The notes beneath the pieces are model-generated. The model was given only the letters and a program-made list of their open reading frames with translations. It did not search any database and was not told the origin of the DNA. The position numbers and the translations under genes are program-made. 64,000 nucleotides of DNA, taken from Listeria welshimeri serovar 6b str. SLCC5334 (GTDB taxonomy: Bacteria; Bacillota; Bacilli; Lactobacillales; Listeriaceae). Below, piece by piece: positions 34,653 to 44,229 of this stretch (position 1 is the stretch's first letter; each line of letters begins with the position of its first letter). The stretch is from the NCBI RefSeq assembly GCF_000060285.1, contig NC_008555.1, positions 1,612,001 to 1,676,000 on the forward strand, read 5' to 3'.

Positions 34653-36266
34653 TTAAATTAAATGCAGTTTTTTACGAATTTTATACATCCGATCACCTAA
34701 AATATAGTTGAGTAAACCAGCTTTTGCAGCTAAAAACGCATACACATAAGCTCCAACACCAGCAGAAACAAAAACAATAATTAAAGCTGTTAATCTTGCA
34801 TGCGGATTTAAAAATAAAATTAATCCGTGATAGATAATCCAAACACTAAGAAGCATAATAAAACTGATACCAAGAATTAATACTAGTCTTCTGATAATAT
34901 ATTTAAATGAGTAATTAGCGTATTTTTTTATAATGAAAATAGTGAAAATAACAGAAACTATATATCCAAGCCCTGTTGCAAGAGCTCCACCTTTTGCTCC
35001 AAAAAGTAAGATTAAAGGCATTTGTAATACAGATTTCGTTAATAATCCAAGCAGTAAACTTAGAACCGTATAACGTTGCTCGTCAATTCCTTGAAGAATC
35101 GCCGCCGTCACACTAAATAATGAAAAGAAAATGGCAAATGGCGCAAAAAAACTAAGTAACATGGAACCATCTGCATTATACCCGTAAAAAATGGTATAAA
35201 GCGGATCTGCCAAAAATGCAATCCCTAAACATGCAGGTACTACTAAAAATAATAATACTTGAAACACAGCCGTTAAATGATGATGAACTTCTCGAATACG
35301 TCCTTTATGAAAAGAAGCTGCTACTAAAGGAACCAGTGTCATCGAAAATGCCAACGCTAACGTCCCCGGAATCATAATGATTTTTTGAACCGAGAAGTTG
35401 AAAATAGAAAGTAAATCTTCTGCTGCTTTCCCTGACATGCCATCATACGTTAAAACTCGCGCAAATGTGAACAAATCAATTTGTTGATAAAGCGACATTG
35501 CCATTCCTACAATAATAAAAGGTACAGCAGAAATGGATATTTCTTTCAACAAATGCAGCGTAGAAACTTGCAGCTTATTCTCACTGCTAGCAATCATTTT
35601 TTGAATACCTGGTTTTCGTTTGCGATAATACCAAATAAGGCATACTAAACTGAAAAAAGCACCAACAAAAGCCGCAAACGTTGCTAAGCTCATAGCCGTT
35701 ACAAGACTTCCTCCAATTAAGTGAAGCACAATATACGTACTAGCAAGTAAGAAGACAATTCTAGCTACTTGCTCAATTACTTGGGATACAGCAGACGGTC
35801 CCATCGAATGAAACCCTTGAAAATAACCGCGAAGTAAGCTCATTACCGGAATAATAAGTAATGCAAAACTTACAGCACGAATAACCGTCGTAATATCCTC
35901 AATGCTCGTCCCACCACTGACTTCTTGCATTCCTGCTAGTAATGGTGCAAAAATATACATAATCAAAAAACTAATAATCCCAGTAAAGATCATTAAATAG
36001 GTACTTGATTTATATAATCTTTGACTTAAAGCATATTCATTTAACGAATTATATTTAGATATATATTTGGCAACAGCAAGAGGGACTCCTGCCGTTGCAA
36101 TATTTAAGAAAATTTGATACGGCACATAACCGTATTGATAGAGAATAGTTGCCTCTTCCCCGCCAGCAATCCAATAAAATGGAATCACATATAAAATCCC
36201 TAAAATTTTCGACAACAAAGTTCCTGCTGTCAGTACAGCCGTTCCTCGCATTAGTTTTGAACTCAT
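34653..36266 (-). CDS. MOP-family polysaccharide/lipid II flippase, copy A
   Basis: 537 residues, ~14 TM segments. It shares long identical blocks with the next gene (for example PVMSLLRGYFQGFHSMGPSA and DEQRYTVLSLLLGLLTKS), so the two arose by tandem duplication. It belongs to the SpoVB/YtgP/MurJ-like MOP superfamily, and the substrate is likely a lipid-linked cell-wall precursor. AGAGGT lies 9-10 bases before ATG. A terminator separates the two copies, so their expression can differ. Confidence 0.88.
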   Translation of the reverse strand: MSSKLMRGTAVLTAGTLLSKILGILYVIPFYWIAGGEEATILYQYGYVPYQIFLNIATAGVPLAVAKYISKYNSLNEYALSQRLYKSSTYLMIFTGIISFLIMYIFAPLLAGMQEVSGGTSIEDITTVIRAVSFALLIIPVMSLLRGYFQGFHSMGPSAVSQVIEQVARIVFLLASTYIVLHLIGGSLVTAMSLATFAAFVGAFFSLVCLIWYYRKRKPGIQKMIASSENKLQVSTLHLLKEISISAVPFIIVGMAMSLYQQIDLFTFARVLTYDGMSGKAAEDLLSIFNFSVQKIIMIPGTLALAFSMTLVPLVAASFHKGRIREVHHHLTAVFQVLLFLVVPACLGIAFLADPLYTIFYGYNADGSMLLSFFAPFAIFFSLFSVTAAILQGIDEQRYTVLSLLLGLLTKSVLQMPLILLFGAKGGALATGLGYIVSVIFTIFIIKKYANYSFKYIIRRLVLILGISFIMLLSVWIIYHGLILFLNPHARLTALIIVFVSAGVGAYVYAFLAAKAGLLNYILGDRMYKIRKKLHLI

Positions 36267-36347
36267 AATTTCTATTACCTCTATTGATTTTTTCTTTTAA
36301 GACTTTATATTATGTATGATGTAAAAATCATCTTTACATTACTACTT

Positions 36348-36785
36348 TTATCGCATTCGTCTAAGATTTAAAATACAAATGACACTTAAAGCAAGTAGTA
36401 CTGCTGGTAAAATAAGCGAAACAACTTGTACACCACTATTAATCATGGATAAAACAATACCAAGAATAGTAAAAGCAATATATAAATAATAGACAATTGG
36501 CGTGATGATAATACCTTTTCTAAGTTTATTAAAAGAAAGAAATAACATAACGGTAAATGCAATACAAAGAACAGCCATAATAGTTGTTGTCATAATCATA
36601 TTCTGAACAATCGCGGTTGCATGTGCATTAGCAAGCACTTCTTTTCTTTGTTGTAGTCCAAAAAGACTTACGATAGAAATCGTACTTAATACAGCTTGAA
36701 TAGCGGATACAATGGCTATTCCAAGTGTGACATTCTTTGTGTTATTGAACATTCTAGCATGCTCTGGTTTAACTTCAACAGACAT
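36348..36785 (-). CDS. Four-TM membrane protein of unknown function
   Basis: 145 residues with four hydrophobic segments (about 20-45, 60-85, 95-113, 119-140) after a hydrophilic start (MSVEVKPEHARMFNNTKN). I recognise no family. GAGGAG lies 8 bases before ATG. It begins ~70 bases after trpA with no clear terminator in between, so it could be read through from the trp operon. It may also have its own promoter, since the gap is AT-rich. Confidence 0.8.
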   Translation of the reverse strand: MSVEVKPEHARMFNNTKNVTLGIAIVSAIQAVLSTISIVSLFGLQQRKEVLANAHATAIVQNMIMTTTIMAVLCIAFTVMLFLSFNKLRKGIIITPIVYYLYIAFTILGIVLSMINSGVQVVSLILPAVLLALSVICILNLRRMR

Positions 36786-36855
36786 CCCTACAACTCCTCT
36801 TTAACATTCTATACACCAGACTTTACCATATTTAAAGAGAAATTGTAAGTAATTT

Positions 36856-37629
36856 TTAGTTTTCGATTCGAACTTCTGCTGCCTTTTGTAAAAACGTTCC
36901 TAGTTCTGCTTTTTTATTTTCATGTAACATTTGCACCACTTTGCTTCCGATAATCACACCATCACATACATGCGCAAATTTTTCCACATGTTCAATAGAA
37001 GAGACACCAAAACCGGCAAGAACTGGAACTGGACTAATACTTTTTAAATAAGCTAAATGTGTATCTATATGTGTATCAAATTTATTTCTGACACCTGTTG
37101 TTCCATTCACTGTTACAGCATAAATAAAACCCTCTGCTTGTTTAGCAATTTCTTTCAGGCGCTCTTTGGGACTTGTAAGGGAAACGAGTGGAATGAGCGC
37201 AATATCTGTTCCTTCAAGTTCTGGCGTAATAAGCGTTTGATGTTCATAAGGTAAATCAGGTATAATTAGTCCTTTTACTGGTGTTTTTTGTACCATTTCA
37301 ACAAATTTTGGAATTCCTAAATGAAAAATCGGATTAATGTAGCTCATAATAATTAGCGGAATTTGCACTTGACTCGTTGCTAGTTTATTTAAAATAGCTT
37401 CTAGGCTAACTTGCTTTTTTAAAGCTCGCAATCCTGCAAGTTGAATAATTGGACCATCGGCAACTGGGTCAGAAAACGGAATCCCAATTTCAATCGCGCT
37501 TACACCTGATTTTTCAAGGAATAATAACTGTTCTTCTAAATTATCTAAACCACCATCTCCCCCCATAATGTAAGTAACCACAGCAGCATGCTTTTTATTC
37601 GATATTTTTTTTGTTAATGTTTTAGTCAT
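36856..37629 (-). CDS. trpA: Tryptophan synthase alpha chain
   Basis: 257 residues, TIM barrel. The catalytic Glu is in [14 protein letters not shown] (near 47) and Asp in [11 protein letters not shown] (near 125); the phosphate loop lies in LAGFGVSS and VIIGSKVV. It cleaves indole-3-glycerol phosphate and passes indole to TrpB. Its start overlaps the trpB stop by 8 bases, so the two subunits are translationally coupled in equal amounts. Last gene of the trp operon; no obvious terminator follows. Confidence 0.97.
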
Positions 37630-38824
37630 TAGCTTGCTCCTCCAATCGTTCTTTTAATTGATTAACGTCTTTATCCCCGCGACCGGATAAACAAACAACC
37701 ATGCTTTCCTCTGGGCGCATCTTGCTAGCAAGTTTGACTGCATAACTAATTGCATGCGAGCTTTCAAGTGCTGGAATAATCCCTTCTGTACGACATAAAA
37801 GTTGAAAAGCTTCCACTGCTTCATCGTCTGTAACAGAATGATACTCTGCACGTCCTAAATCACGGAAAAAACTATGTTCTGGACCAATACCCGGATAATC
37901 TAAACCAGCTGAAATCGAAAATGCTTCCAAAATTTGACCATTTTCATCTTGTAAGACATCCATCATCGCACCATGCAAAATTCCAATTTCTCCTTTTGAA
38001 ATCGTTGCTGCATGAAATTCTGTTTCCAAACCATGTCCTGCCGCTTCCACACCGTGCATTTGAACAGAAGAATCATCTACAAAAGGATAAAATAAACCCA
38101 TCGCGTTACTACCGCCGCCAACACAAGCCACGATTGCTTCAGGAAGTTTGCCCTCTTTTTCCATATGTTGCTTACGAGCTTCTATTCCAATAACACTTTG
38201 GTAATCACGCACAATTTCAGGAAATGGATGTGGCCCAAGAACGGATCCCATAATATAATGCGTATCTTCCACATTCGCAACCCAGAACCTGAGCGCTTCA
38301 TTTACTGCATCTTTTAATGTTCTGCTTCCTGCTTTCACACTTACTACCTTTGCTCCAAGCAGCTCCATTCTAAAAACATTTAAAGATTGGCGTTTAACGT
38401 CTTCCTCCCCCATAAAAATAGTACATTCCATATTAAAAAGTGCTGCTACTGTTGCTGTTGCGACACCATGTTGGCCTGCACCAGTTTCGGCTACAACTTT
38501 GTGTTTGCCCATTTGACGAGCGAGTAAAGCTTGACCAATGGTATTATTAATCTTATGCGCACCCGTATGATTTAAATCTTCTCGTTTCAAATAAATTTTT
38601 GCTCCACCAGCATGAGCAGTTAATTGTTCTGCAAAATAAAGCGGTGTTTCTCGTCCCACATATTCTTTTAAATAGTAGTTCAATTCTTTTTGAAATGCTG
38701 AATCTGTTTTGGAAGCCCGATATGCTTCGTCTAATTCTATTACTGCTTTCATTAATGTCTCTGGCACAAATCTGCCACCAAATTTTCCATAAAAGCCATT
38801 TTCGTCTGGCGCTTGATAAGTCAT
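37622..38824 (-). CDS. trpB: Tryptophan synthase beta chain
   Basis: 400 residues. The PLP lysine is in [11 protein letters not shown] (near 90) and the phosphate loop is GGGSNAMG (near 232). [10 protein letters not shown] carries the catalytic Glu region. The N-terminus [16 protein letters not shown] marks the normal TrpB1 form that pairs with TrpA. It joins indole with serine to give tryptophan. GGAGTGG lies 7 bases before ATG, within the end of trpF, 2 bases after which it starts. Confidence 0.97.
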
Positions 38825-38826
38825 TA

Positions 38827-39435
38827 TTATTCCACTCCTTTTGCTGTTTTGATAAAGATTTCTATTTTCTCAGGATCTTTTTCACCATTTGTTTCTACAC
38901 CAGAAGAAATATCTACTCCATAAGGTTCAAATCGATGAATGGCTTCTTGAACATTTTCAGCATTTAGTCCACCTGCAATAATTAATTTATTTTTTAGGAG
39001 AACATCACTATTTATTTTATCCCAATCAAAAGTCTTTCCGCTTCCACCTTCATATTCTTCTGCTGGAGCATCAAGTAAGATATACGCATTTTTATAATCA
39101 CTTATATTATCAGGTAGTTTCCCCTCTTTAACCGGAAATGCTTTAATTACTTCGGCATCAGTTCGCTCTGCTTGGCTGGTCGGTTCTTGACCATGAAGCT
39201 GAACAATATCAAGTGGTACTCCTTTAATCGCTGCTGTTAATTCTTCTTCGGTTGGATTGACAAAAACGCCAACTTTTTTGATATTAGTTGGAATGTTTTT
39301 AGCTAGTTCATGAGCCTGTTCAATCGTGACTTGGCGTTTACTTTTCGCAAAAACAAAACCAATCATATCAGCACCATTTTCGACCGCTGCTTGTACATCC
39401 ACCGCTTTTTTTAGCCCACAAATTTTAACAATCAT
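38827..39435 (-). CDS. trpF: Phosphoribosylanthranilate isomerase
   Basis: 202 residues, TIM barrel. The catalytic Cys is in [10 protein letters not shown] (residue 6) and Asp in [22 protein letters not shown] (near 127); the phosphate site is in [11 protein letters not shown] and GVDISSGVE. It converts PRA to CdRP. The start overlaps the trpC stop (ATGA). Confidence 0.96.
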
Positions 39436-40190
39436 CGTTTCACCTTCAACCTTTTTGCTGCTACTTCTGGAGATTTTTCTCGCATAAGTGCCTCTCCAAC
39501 AAGTACCGCATTATATTCTTTACTAACTCGTCCAACATCTTCTGCTGTTTTAAAACCCGATTCACTAATAAAACATACATTTGTGGAGAAATCTCTCGCA
39601 AGCTTTTCGCTAACCGCTATATCTACTTCAAACGTATGCAAATTCCGATTGTTAACACCAATTAATTTAGCACCAAGTTTTTGCGCAATAGCTAATTCTT
39701 TTTGGTCATGTACTTCTACTAACACTTCCAAATCAAGTGCCGTCGCTTGTTCAAAAAGAGTCTTAAGTGCAGCTTCCGAAAGTGCAGAAATAATCAGTAA
39801 CACAACCGTAGCTCCCGCATTTCGAGCACGAATTAATTGCTTTTCACTAATAATAAAATCTTTGCAGATTACCGGAATTTTCACATTTCTCGCTACTTCT
39901 CTTAAATCTTCAATGGAACCTTTGAAGAAAACAGGATCGGTTAAAACAGAAATCATGCCTGCACCAGCTGCTTCATAGGATTTCGCTTGAGTGACAGGGT
40001 CAACTCCCATATTAATTTCACCTTTCGAAGGCGAAGCTCGTTTTACTTCAGCAATTAATTGCATCTTCTCTGGATGGGCTTTTAAAAAATCATAAAAAGA
40101 GTAAGTTTCTCGTTTATCTTTTACTTTTTCTAAAGGCATTTCTGCCACTTCTATCACTTTTTGAGCTAAAATCTCTTCTAAAAATGTCAT
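39432..40190 (-). CDS. trpC: Indole-3-glycerol phosphate synthase
   Basis: 252 residues. Catalytic Lys and Glu are in [15 protein letters not shown] (near 48-60), a second Lys in VICKDFI (near 110), Glu in EVLVEVHD (near 158) and Asn in [14 protein letters not shown] (near 180). It is the stand-alone form, not fused to TrpF. The ATGA overlap with the trpD stop indicates coupling. Confidence 0.97.
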   Translation of the reverse strand: MTFLEEILAQKVIEVAEMPLEKVKDKRETYSFYDFLKAHPEKMQLIAEVKRASPSKGEINMGVDPVTQAKSYEAAGAGMISVLTDPVFFKGSIEDLREVARNVKIPVICKDFIISEKQLIRARNAGATVVLLIISALSEAALKTLFEQATALDLEVLVEVHDQKELAIAQKLGAKLIGVNNRNLHTFEVDIAVSEKLARDFSTNVCFISESGFKTAEDVGRVSKEYNAVLVGEALMREKSPEVAAKRLKVKR

Positions 40191-41206
40191 TTTGTTAACA
40201 CCTCTTTTTGGTAAGTAATTAGATCCGCCAATTTTTGTTTAGCTAAACCACTTCTAACTAAATCTCTTGCTAAATTCACACCTTCTTTTACCGTTGCCAC
40301 TTTGCCACTTGCAAATAGACCAAATCCAGCATTTAATAGTACTGTATCTAAGTGAGCTCCAGGTTCTCCTTCAAGCACACTACGTAGGATTGCTGCATTT
40401 TCTTTTGCATCCCCTCCTCTAATTGCTTCCAGTGGATAGTTAGCTAAACCTACTTCCTCAGGACTAAGGGTAAATAATTGAACTTCTCCGCTTTCATATA
40501 ACGCATAATGATTTTCACCTGCTAATGATGCTTCATCCATAAAGCCAGCGCCATTAAGTACTACTGCTCGTTTCCTTCCAAGTTGTCCCAACACTTCCGC
40601 TGTCTGTTTGAGTAAATCGCGTCGATATATTCCCATTAATTGTGTTTCTAGATGAACTGGATTTGTTAAAGGTCCAATCAAGTTAAAAATCGTTGGTGTT
40701 CCCAATTCTTTTCTAACATCCATGACATACTTCATATTAGGATGCACATGTGGTGCGAATAAAAAAGCAATCCCGACTTTTTCCAGTAAATAAGTCATAT
40801 CTTCGGGGCGCATATTAATATCAATGCCTAATTCCTGACAAACATCCGCGCTCCCAGAACGACTTGAGATACTTCTATTTCCATGTTTCGCAACCGGAAT
40901 TCCTGCTGCTGCAAGGACGAAAGCGGAAGTTGTGCTGATATTAAAACTATTGGATTTATCTCCACCAGTTCCGCAATTATCCATCGCCGTTCCAGCAGGA
41001 AAAGCAACTTGAATGGCTACTTCTTGCATGGCTTCTGCTATTCCCGCCATTTCTTCCGCCGTTTCACCTTTTACTTTGAGTGCCATTAAAAAAGCAGCCA
41101 TTTTTGTTTTCGAAAGACGACCTTCAAAAATTTCTGTCGCAAGGATATTCATTTCCGCTTTGGTTAAGTTTTCTTGATCATAGACTTTTTGTAGTAAGCT
41201 TTCCAT
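40187..41206 (-). CDS. trpD: Anthranilate phosphoribosyltransferase
   Basis: 339 residues. The glycine-rich PRPP loop is [19 protein letters not shown] (near 75-93), [15 protein letters not shown] lies near 107 and the Mg-binding region is [10 protein letters not shown] (near 222). It transfers phosphoribose to anthranilate. Its start lies 29 bases inside the end of trpG. Confidence 0.97.
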   Translation of the reverse strand: MESLLQKVYDQENLTKAEMNILATEIFEGRLSKTKMAAFLMALKVKGETAEEMAGIAEAMQEVAIQVAFPAGTAMDNCGTGGDKSNSFNISTTSAFVLAAAGIPVAKHGNRSISSRSGSADVCQELGIDINMRPEDMTYLLEKVGIAFLFAPHVHPNMKYVMDVRKELGTPTIFNLIGPLTNPVHLETQLMGIYRRDLLKQTAEVLGQLGRKRAVVLNGAGFMDEASLAGENHYALYESGEVQLFTLSPEEVGLANYPLEAIRGGDAKENAAILRSVLEGEPGAHLDTVLLNAGFGLFASGKVATVKEGVNLARDLVRSGLAKQKLADLITYQKEVLTK

Positions 41207-41783
41207 TTTCTCGCACCCTTTCTACTATATTAATAAAGTTTTCCATCATTTGTTTCCCATCATCAGTCCCAATAGATTCTGGGTGAAATTGCAAACCATA
41301 AACGGGATAATCTTTCACTTTCATAGCCATTACTTCGCCATCATCAGTAGCTACTGCTAATACTTCCAACATATCTGGTAATGTTTTTTTATCTACTATT
41401 AAAGAATGATATCTCATCACTGGCATTTTTTCTGGTAAATTGGCGAAAATAGCTCCTCCTGTTTGTCGCATCACTGAGACTTTACCGTGACGAATTTTTT
41501 CTGCTCGTTTTACTTCTCCACCAAATACTTCACCAATGGCCTGATGACCTAAGCAAATTCCGAGTAGCGGTTTTTCTTTCGCAAATTTCACAACTACTTC
41601 TTCTAAACATCCAGCTTCACTTGGTTTTCCAGGTCCCGGCGAGAGAACAATCCCATCAGCTAGATTCGCTACCTTCATTAAATCAATCGCATCATTTCTT
41701 TTTACTACAACTTCGGTAAACTCTGACAAATACTGCTCTAAATTAAATGTAAAAGAATCATAGTTATCAATTAATAAAATCAT
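41178..41783 (-). CDS. trpG: Anthranilate synthase component II (glutamine amidotransferase)
   Basis: 201 residues, class I amidotransferase. The nucleophile Cys is in LLGICLGHQAIGE (near 77), and the His and Glu of the triad are in YGLQFHPESIGT (near 170). It supplies ammonia to TrpE. In some Firmicutes this subunit is shared with folate synthesis (PabA), but here it lies in the trp operon. ATGA overlap with the trpE stop. Confidence 0.96.
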   Translation of the reverse strand: MILLIDNYDSFTFNLEQYLSEFTEVVVKRNDAIDLMKVANLADGIVLSPGPGKPSEAGCLEEVVVKFAKEKPLLGICLGHQAIGEVFGGEVKRAEKIRHGKVSVMRQTGGAIFANLPEKMPVMRYHSLIVDKKTLPDMLEVLAVATDDGEVMAMKVKDYPVYGLQFHPESIGTDDGKQMMENFINIVERVRENGKLTTKSL

Positions 41784-43144
41784 TCTCCCACCTCCAAAAG
41801 TGCTTTTGCTTTTTGCAATGTTTCTAGGTACTCACTTTCTGGGTCTGAATCATACACTATCCCTGCTCCAGCTTGAACATATGCCTTCCCACTATGAAGT
41901 ACCATCGTTCTAATCGAAAGTGCAAAATCAGCATCCCCATTTTTCGTCAAATAACCAACCGCTCCTGCATAAGGTCCGCGCTTCACATTTTCCCATTCAT
42001 AAATTCGTTGCATAGCTCTTATTTTCGGCGCACCACTAACCGTACCTGCTGGAAGCGTTGAGCGAAGAGCATCCATCGCTGTTAGTCCAGATTTTAACGT
42101 TCCTTCTACAACTGAAACTAAATGCATTAAAAATCGATATCGTTCAATTGTTAGGTAAACAGGTACATGAACCGATCCAGTTTCTGCAATTTTTCCGATA
42201 TCATTTCGACCTAGATCTACTAACATTCGGTGCTCCGCAAGTTCTTTTTCATCAGATAATAATTCCGCTGCTAACAGTTCATCTTCTTGTTTTGTTGCCC
42301 CGCGTCGTCTCGTTCCAGCAATCGGGTTGGTAATAACCGATCGTCCTTTTGTTTTAATTAAACTCTCTGGAGAAGAACCAATTAAAACCGTTTCACCAAA
42401 ATCAATGAAAAAAAGATAAGGCGATGGATTTAGTAATCGTAATTTCCGGTAATAATCAAATGGCGTTGCTGTAAAATCTGACTCCAATCGTTGAGAAAGT
42501 ACTATTTGAAAGAAATCCCCCTCTTGAATATACGTTTTCGCTTTTTTAACTAAATTCATAAATTCCTCTTTTGTATAATTGCTTTTATAAGTCATTTTGG
42601 GAACATGAATAGTTTTATGCTCGTTTTCTTTAGGTGTTGTAAGTTCTAGCGTCATCTCTTCAAGAGCTTTATCAAGTTCAGTCTCGCTTCTTCCAGAATA
42701 ACAATTATCCTGTACTAAAATGAGCTCTTCTGCCTGATGATCCATAATGACAAAACTTTCATATACATAAAAACGAATGTCTGGTAAATCTCTGTTTTCA
42801 GCTGGGATATCCCCTAAGTTTTCATAAAGCGCAATCACATCATAACCAACATAACCAATTGCTCCCGAATCTAACGGCAAATCTTCTTCATCTGTCTTCC
42901 CTTTTTCAATAAATGATTCTATTTCTTTTAGTGGGTCCCTCACAACTTGATGTGTTCCATCTATATAATAATCATTTTGATAGACCTTAATTTCATGTAC
43001 TGGATTAATAGCAATAATAGAATAACGTCCTGCATCAGCATCTTTCGCGGCTCCTTCAAGTAAACTTTTGCCAGTTCCAGAAAGTCTTTGAAATGCCAAA
43101 ATTGCGGTTAATGTGTCTGCATCCATTCTTTTCATTTTTCTCAT
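41780..43144 (-). CDS. trpE: Anthranilate synthase component I
   Basis: 454 residues. The chorismate-binding domain is complete: PIAGTRRRGATKQEDE (near 275), DLGRNDIGKIAE (near 313), FLMHLVSVVEGTL, and GTVSGAPKIRAMQ (near 365). The N-terminal half holds the feedback site; the LLEGAAKDADAGRYSII stretch (near 28) is the ESA-like tryptophan-binding region. AAAGGA lies 8 bases before the ATG at 43144, the first of three nearby in-frame ATGs. First gene of trpEGDCFBA, directly behind two T-boxes. Confidence 0.96.
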   Translation of the reverse strand: MRKMKRMDADTLTAILAFQRLSGTGKSLLEGAAKDADAGRYSIIAINPVHEIKVYQNDYYIDGTHQVVRDPLKEIESFIEKGKTDEEDLPLDSGAIGYVGYDVIALYENLGDIPAENRDLPDIRFYVYESFVIMDHQAEELILVQDNCYSGRSETELDKALEEMTLELTTPKENEHKTIHVPKMTYKSNYTKEEFMNLVKKAKTYIQEGDFFQIVLSQRLESDFTATPFDYYRKLRLLNPSPYLFFIDFGETVLIGSSPESLIKTKGRSVITNPIAGTRRRGATKQEDELLAAELLSDEKELAEHRMLVDLGRNDIGKIAETGSVHVPVYLTIERYRFLMHLVSVVEGTLKSGLTAMDALRSTLPAGTVSGAPKIRAMQRIYEWENVKRGPYAGAVGYLTKNGDADFALSIRTMVLHSGKAYVQAGAGIVYDSDPESEYLETLQKAKALLEVGE

Positions 43145-43171
43145 CTAAATCATCCTTTCCTCTTCAATTAA

Positions 43172-43425
43172 ATAAAAAAGCCCTCTGGAAAAGCGCATAA
43201 TGATGCTTTTCCAGAGGACGAGTTATCGCGGTGCCACCTCATTTTAGGGACTAAACCCTATCTTAAGTGCTGCTTTTTTTGCAGCTGCTCTATAACGGGA
43301 GCTCCCGTTCACCCCTACTTTCGTTCAAGGTATCACGCACAAGGCCCATTCCTTATTTATCTATTTATTAGCTCTCACCATGCGCTAACTCTCTGTAAAA
43401 TTCGATAAAAAAGTACTATTCTTGT
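43172..43425 (-). ncRNA. T-box riboswitch 2 (tRNA-Trp), proximal to trpE
   Basis: On the minus strand, stem I carries GGTGAGAGCT and the specifier loop GGAA-TGG-GCC, with TGG (tryptophan) at 43346-43348. The T-box is GAGGTGGCACCGCG (43226-43239). The terminator CCTCTGGAAAAGC / GCTTTTCCAGAGG with a T-run follows at 43175-43218. It ends ~30 bases before trpE. Confidence 0.92.
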
Positions 43426-43449
43426 TTCATGTTTTCTTTTATGGAATTA

Positions 43450-43715
43450 AAAAAGGGTCTCTCTCCAAGCCTAGCAAATATACTAGACAAGGACGAGAAA
43501 CCCGTGGTACCACCTTGATTAACTGCAAAAACAGTTCACTTAATCCATCCAAATTCCGAATGGGTGCCTTGTGTAACGATAAGGCCTAATCGCTGCATCC
43601 TACTAAGAATCCTCTTTTCAGATCAGAGCTCAGAAGTCCATTCACATCATGTCCGCTACTGACTTTCACCAACCGTCAGCTCTCTAAAAACTTTCATTAT
43701 GCTACTTACTCTTCA
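43450..43715 (-). ncRNA. T-box riboswitch 1 (tRNA-Trp), distal
   Basis: A second full T-box leader lies directly upstream. It has stem I with GGTTGGTGAAAGTCAG, the specifier GTGAA-TGG-ACT with TGG at 43638-43640, and the T-box AAGGTGGTACCACGGG (43501-43516). Its terminator GGGTTTCTC...GAGAGAGACCC is followed by T6 (43452-43505). Two independent terminators must both be passed for trp operon transcription. Confidence 0.92.
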
Positions 43716-44046
43716 TCAAAGCTATCATTTTTTACTTGTGTTCATCTTACATAAGAACAAGCAGAAAGTCAAGAATATAAAACCAAATTTTTATGAAAAT
43801 AGTAGAAAGAGCAATTAATAAACAACTAAGTAAAAAGAACTATAACCAACATACGTATTCATTGATACAAATGCATGACATTATTTCTATTTAAATAAAT
43901 TTCGATTAGTATATAAGTTCTTTTATTGCGAGCTATTCAAAGATGATAATCCCCTTAAAAAAACATGAAAGAACTACTCATATAAGCTATGTCTTATTAA
44001 CTAAAAAGTGCTTTCTTAAAAGGACTATTCACTCATTTTCAACCAT

Positions 44047-44064
44047 TTGTGAATATTTTCACGT
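44047..44064 (+). promoter_or_regulatory. Rex-type redox operator upstream of adhE
   Basis: TTGTGAA-TATT-TTCACGT matches the Rex consensus TTGTGAA-W4-TTCACAA at all but two positions. It sits just upstream of the -35 box (centre about -52). Rex senses NADH/NAD+ and represses fermentation genes such as adhE. Confidence 0.7.
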
Positions 44065-44071
44065 GAAATAC

Positions 44072-44100
44072 TGGACAAACTTTTATTCATGGCTTATACT
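44072..44100 (+). promoter_or_regulatory. adhE promoter
   Basis: TGGACA (44072-44077), a 17-base spacer and TATACT (44095-44100). Transcription would start near 44107, leaving a 5' UTR of ~120 bases. Confidence 0.75.
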
Positions 44101-44229
44101 AACGTTGTAATCAAATAAAACAAAAGAATACGGCAAAGCAACAAGCTAAATTTTTTTGGATTATCAGGGACGTCAAAAGTCTACTATGGACGTTTAGAGT
44201 CCCGTACAAATATTAGGAGGTTCTGGAAA

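Larger units (their letters stand above)
43740..44229 (+). other. Long intergenic region between the trp leader and adhE
   Basis: About 490 bases without a gene. The left part is AT-rich and must contain the minus-strand trp promoter, which I could not fix. The right part carries the adhE promoter, a Rex-like box and a ~120-base 5' UTR. The UTR contains GGGAC...GTCCC (near 44169 and 44201), which could form a small stem-loop. Confidence 0.55.
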
